Of a stretch of DNA of 10,458 nt, positions 7,471 to 10,458 are shown one piece after another. This DNA is from an uncultured bacterium (GTDB lineage: Bacteria; Bacillota; Clostridia; Christensenellales; Pumilibacteraceae), in assembly GCA_949747725.1 (NCBI GenBank), contig CATKFJ010000208.1, positions 1 through 10,458 of the forward strand. The letters are read 5' to 3'. A program made the translations under genes and the position numbers. The notes under the pieces are model-generated. The model worked only from the letters and a program-made list of their open reading frames with translations, was not told the DNA's origin and made no database searches. Positions within the stretch are counted from its first letter, which is position 1, and the number at the start of each line of letters is the position of its first letter.

Positions 7471-9192
7471 ATGAAACTTAAAAAGATTCTTGCCGTAACG
7501 ATCGGCGCGACGCTCGCACTGTCGGCGGCGGTTGCGCTCACCGCCTGCGGAGACGACGCTCCCACAGGTCTCCCCTCGCTCGGCACTACACAAAATATAA
7601 ATATCGATAACTATGTTCAAAATATAGACGATTTGGATATCTCTACCGGCAAAACCGCTTTGACGACGGCAACCAAAATAAACTCCGACGGCGAAAAGGT
7701 AAACAGGTGGACAGGTAATTATTTAAGAATTACCGTAAAAAACGATAGCAGCATCACGTATAAAGTGTACAGCGCCGAATTCGAAAAAGTTATCGCTTCG
7801 GGGTATGACGATATCGGTTACTCACAAGTCCAATATTACGACGATATCATAGGGCATTACGTATATATAAACATAATTAGGGGAAAGTCGGCAGATTCGC
7901 AGTACACGTTTATCGCGCCCGACGGCACCGTTCTCGATACTTCCGAGTATCCCGCTTATCCTAATATCAACGTAGCCTATAAGTACATCGGCAATGCTCA
8001 AACGCCCACGCAAGTATTGGTAGTAAGACGGAGTAGCACGGATAACTATTTCCGTATGTCCGAAGACTCTGCCGGCAGGATCACCTACTCCAAGCTCGAT
8101 TCCGCCAACGTCTACGATAACTGCATGGCGGACTACAATGTAGGCGAATATATCGGCAAAGATTACACGCCCGTTTACGAATCGACTGCCGAACAACCCG
8201 TGAACGGCGATATCGCAAATTATTCGTATATAGAATACGATACAAAGTATGACTTCTATAAGAATAACGAGCTTACGGGCACTGTTTCGCTCGAGTACGG
8301 AAACGTATTGGGCTTCCTCGGCAACTATATGTATTACGAAATAAACGTTCCCGTTTCCCCCGACGCGACAAGCGGTTACAACTATGTGCAACAGCGCAAT
8401 AACGTAATACAAAAATACGATTACACTCTGTACAGATACGACGTCGTTGCAAATACTGTCACGGAACTCAATTACGATTTTAAATGTATCGACGAGTTCC
8501 TCCCGTATTATAATTACGAAACCAAGGCGTACGACGGCGCGGCCATTGCAGGCTACAAATCGCATAACGGCGTATTTGCCGAGCCTAATAACGAAAACGA
8601 ATTAACAATGTACTTCACGGACGCCGAGCTTAACGTCGGTATAGAATTTACAGGCAAAGCAGGTCAACCCGTTTACAAGCTTGCGGATAATAGATACTTG
8701 GCTAAAAGCACAATCTCCTCCGACATGATAATAGTCGATAAAAATCTCGATTACGTTACTGATGTCGGCGATATCAAGAACGACAATCTTATTACTTTTC
8801 AAGCCGACGCTTTTTACGGCTTAAAGGACTACGACGGCAAGATAGTAGTTGCGCCCGTATATAAGAATATCGGCACGTTCTACGGCGATTACGCCGCAGC
8901 TACCAAGTCAACCGTCACGGGCGATAAGTTGGTATTTCTGAGCAAAACGGGCATCGAAAAAGCTGTACCCGAAAGCAGCGAAACCGATGACAAACGCGTA
9001 ACGGTAAGCGTTCCGTCAAACGGATTGTATTCGGTAACGACAACCGATCTGACGAACTACACAACAAAAGTAGAGATCTTCAACTATGCCGGCACGGTAA
9101 TAAAATCGTTTGATATCAGCGTTTCCACAACTATCGTCGGCAACAAAACGTTTATCATAGACGACAACAACGATTGGTATTTGGTTAAATAA
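7471..9192 (+). CDS. Surface lipoprotein with WG-like repeat, second of a tandem pair
   Basis: This encodes a 573-residue paralogue of the preceding lipoprotein; function unknown. Its signal peptide is almost the same residue for residue, with lipobox LTAC at Cys26 and the same DAPTG motif just after. The N-terminal half of the mature protein (about 40-215) is hard to align with the neighbour, whereas the part from about 222 (VGEYIGK, YESTAEQPVNGDIANY) to about 480 aligns well, including SPDATSGYNYV (296-306), TELNYD, and the WG-like repeat FYGLKDYDGKIVVAPVY (448-464). AGGAG (7456-7460) lies 10 bases before the ATG. A strong hairpin terminator follows the stop by 20 bases. This is a tandem duplication in which the exposed N-terminal half changed faster or was exchanged; the shared part may be a scaffold. 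The ligand or partner cannot be told from the sequence. Confidence 0.85.
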   Translation: MKLKKILAVTIGATLALSAAVALTACGDDAPTGLPSLGTTQNINIDNYVQNIDDLDISTGKTALTTATKINSDGEKVNRWTGNYLRITVKNDSSITYKVYSAEFEKVIASGYDDIGYSQVQYYDDIIGHYVYINIIRGKSADSQYTFIAPDGTVLDTSEYPAYPNINVAYKYIGNAQTPTQVLVVRRSSTDNYFRMSEDSAGRITYSKLDSANVYDNCMADYNVGEYIGKDYTPVYESTAEQPVNGDIANYSYIEYDTKYDFYKNNELTGTVSLEYGNVLGFLGNYMYYEINVPVSPDATSGYNYVQQRNNVIQKYDYTLYRYDVVANTVTELNYDFKCIDEFLPYYNYETKAYDGAAIAGYKSHNGVFAEPNNENELTMYFTDAELNVGIEFTGKAGQPVYKLADNRYLAKSTISSDMIIVDKNLDYVTDVGDIKNDNLITFQADAFYGLKDYDGKIVVAPVYKNIGTFYGDYAAATKSTVTGDKLVFLSKTGIEKAVPESSETDDKRVTVSVPSNGLYSVTTTDLTNYTTKVEIFNYAGTVIKSFDISVSTTIVGNKTFIIDDNNDWYLVK

Positions 9193-9212
9193 CGGCAATG
9201 CCTGTTTATTCA

Positions 9213-9250
9213 AAAACAAAAAACCCGACCGACGTCGGGTTTTTTGTTTT
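9213..9250. terminator. Strong bidirectional intrinsic terminator between convergent genes
   Basis: A perfect 17-bp stem: AAAACAAAAAACCCGAC (9213-9229) pairs with GTCGGGTTTTTTGTTTT (9234-9250) around a CGAC loop. The GC-rich part is flanked by an A-run on the left and a T-run on the right, so it can terminate in both directions. It lies 20 bases after the second lipoprotein stop and, on the other strand, about 77 bases after the permease stop. Confidence 0.92.
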
Positions 9251-9264
9251 AATTCGGAATCCAT

Positions 9265-9302
9265 GTCATTTCGACCGATGCGAACGGAGCGGAAAAATCT
9301 TT
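9265..9302 (+). repeat. Dispersed intergenic motif, copy 2
   Basis: This copy shares TTTCGACCGA, GCGAACGGAGCGGA and AAATCTTT with the motif at 4942-4990 but lacks about ten bases between the first two blocks. It sits just beyond the terminator. Both copies are bordered by AATTC-type sequence (AATTCGGAAT before this one, AATTCCGAATTCC after the first), suggesting a larger repeat unit. Confidence 0.6.
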
Positions 9303-9327
9303 CGGGCATAAATTCCTAATTCAAAAT

Positions 9328-10263
9328 TTATTTTACCCTCTTTCTTTTCGTCTTCACAATCAGGTTTATAAGCACAACCGCGCCTATAAGCGCCGCTACC
9401 GTGCAAGCCACTACCAAATACATCGTCCACGGCGCTACGTTGCTGCCGAAAAAGCTGAGCTTAACGTCGAATCCGCCGAGTATGCCGTCCACGGCTTGCG
9501 TAGGCAAACCTTCGGCTGCCAATACACGCTCGAATCCGCCCAAAAAATGCGTGCGGAACAGTCCCGTGCAGTATGTACCGGGCAAACACATTACGGTGTT
9601 AGCCATACCCGTAGAAAACTGCGATATCGGATAGTACGCGCCGCAAATGAATCCGTATACAGACGACACAATAGTGGAAACCGCATTGATCGCGCCCGAG
9701 CTTTTAAGAAAGTAACAAACTATCGACGACAGCGCCGTGCCGAACAGCACGCACAAGAACACGTCGAGTATAACGGCGAACGTTTCGCCTACCGTCATGT
9801 TCCAGCCCATGCCTGCCATATAAATAAATCCGACAGCCATAGCGATATAGCAAATGCACAAAGTAACGATCGCCGTAGCAAAATAGTACCCGAGCACTAT
9901 CACGCGCCCTTTCGCCGGCGTCACGCTTATATCGGCATTTGTGCCGTTTACGCGGTCCGCAACCATGTTCATGTTGGCTACGAATGCCACGGTTACACAG
10001 CAAACCGCAAGCACGGACGAAATCTCGTACGCAGCAACAAATCCGCTAAGCGTTTTCGGCGCAAGCGCGAATCCTTCGGGGATCACCGCTTCGATCGACT
10101 GCACAAACACACGGTGCAAAAACAGCGCGTATAGCATCATTATTATCAGCGGCGCAATAAGCGCGCCGATAAACATACCTTTATCCTTAAAAAACAGTTT
10201 TATATTGCGCGCCGTAAACGCCGCAGTCTGTTTTATTTCGGTTTTTATCTCTGCTCTGCTCAT
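9328..10263 (-). CDS. ABC-2-type exporter permease
   Basis: This encodes a 311-residue integral membrane subunit of an ABC exporter. Numbering from MSRAEIK, hydrophobic segments lie near residues 30-50, 75-100, 122-145, 163-185, 193-212 and 279-303: six spans, with a cytoplasmic basic N-terminus (ARNIKLFFKDKG, 18-29) and a basic C-terminal tail (KTKRKRVK). Short N-terminal amphipathic helix, then a first span, then an external loop of about 25 residues is the ABC-2 membrane layout; the FICGAYYPISQF segment (205-216) fits its conserved C-terminal loop region. It follows the ATPase gene with a 2-base gap. Start uncertain: ATG at 10263 is used here, but a TTG at 10269 overlaps the ATPase stop by 4 bases (TTGA) and has GAGG 8 bases upstream, so two more residues are possible. 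The substrate is unknown; a drug, peptide or lipid-linked compound would be typical of the family. Confidence 0.85.
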   Translation of the reverse strand: MSRAEIKTEIKQTAAFTARNIKLFFKDKGMFIGALIAPLIIMMLYALFLHRVFVQSIEAVIPEGFALAPKTLSGFVAAYEISSVLAVCCVTVAFVANMNMVADRVNGTNADISVTPAKGRVIVLGYYFATAIVTLCICYIAMAVGFIYMAGMGWNMTVGETFAVILDVFLCVLFGTALSSIVCYFLKSSGAINAVSTIVSSVYGFICGAYYPISQFSTGMANTVMCLPGTYCTGLFRTHFLGGFERVLAAEGLPTQAVDGILGGFDVKLSFFGSNVAPWTMYLVVACTVAALIGAVVLINLIVKTKRKRVK

Positions 10264-10265
10264 CG

Positions 10266-10458
10266 TCAATCACCCAACCTCGTTCCCGTTGCCGCAAGAA
10301 ACACGTCGTCCATTTTACCCTTACTTACCTCATAGTCTTCGAACAGCTCGGGATACGCCTTTATCAGTTCGGTAGCCTCCGCGGTATCCTTAACTTCTAT
10401 GCGATAACCTCCCGCGATCTTTGTAAGCGGCTTGCCGAGCTTTTCGAGAATTTCTCCG
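10266..10458 (-). CDS. ABC exporter ATP-binding subunit, C-terminal end only (truncated by window edge)
   Basis: The last 63 codons before TGA (10268-10266) are visible on the minus strand. They read GEILEKLGKPLTKIAGGYRI, then a Glu/Lys-rich stretch, and end KMDDVFLAATGTRLGD. The closing sigature of D-D-V-F-L, followed by a Thr-Gly, is common at the end of DrrA/CcmA-type exporter ATPases, after the nucleotide-binding domain. The Walker motifs lie outside the window. It sits directly upstream of, and almost overlaps, the permease gene, and the two should form one transporter complex on the inner face of the membrane. Confidence 0.8.
   Translation of the reverse strand, partial: GEILEKLGKPLTKIAGGYRIEVKDTAEATELIKAYPELFEDYEVSKGKMDDVFLAATGTRLGD

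Noticed and set aside
9496-10134. 212-codon plus-strand frame opposite the permease gene
   Set aside because: It is Arg/His rich without recognisable motifs and lies antisense to a clear membrane protein.

Overview
The window looks like chromosome from an uncultured, Gram-positive-type (Firmicutes/Clostridia-like) bacterium. The reasons are a YitT-family protein, lipoproteins with a classic LTAC lipobox, strong AGGAG ribosome binding sites, no outer-membrane genes, and dispersed intergenic repeats typical of gut Clostridia metagenome bins. The lineage is inference; nothing here names a species.

Bases 1-4713 hold a rightward gene series. It begins with the C-terminus of a YitT/DUF2179 membrane protein. 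After an 87-bp gap containing a perfect 12-bp inverted repeat comes a tight three-gene unit: the Hsp90 chaperone htpG, a short-chain dehydrogenase/reductase that overlaps the htpG end by 11 bases, and 13 bases later a shortened, catalytically degenerate relative of GH36 alpha-galactosidases. The packing suggests one transcript, but no shared pathway is evident.

Bases 4714-5648 carry no credible protein gene and are the most unusual part. Two repeat elements lie here. The first (4722-5149) has 118-bp inverted arms, about 91% identical, whose outer ends are themselves 28-base near-palindromes; its core contains a motif repeated elsewhere in the window. The second (5274-5625) is bounded by perfect 21-bp inverted repeats and is rich in hairpins. 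Between them is a good sigma-A-type promoter (TTGACT, 16-base spacer, TATGAT with an extended -10) whose spacer is mostly a run of nine C. A promoter with a homopolymer spacer, followed by an inverted-repeat-bounded leader directly before a surface lipoprotein gene, is a plausible phase-variation arrangement.

Bases 5649-9192 encode two tandem paralogous lipoproteins of 596 and 573 residues. They share the signal peptide and the C-terminal half, including a WG-like repeat, while the N-terminal halves diverge. A strong hairpin terminator (9213-9250) closes this unit and probably also serves the convergent leftward genes.

Bases 9328-10458 hold a leftward ABC exporter pair: an ABC-2-type permease, and upstream of it the C-terminal end of its ATPase, cut by the window edge.
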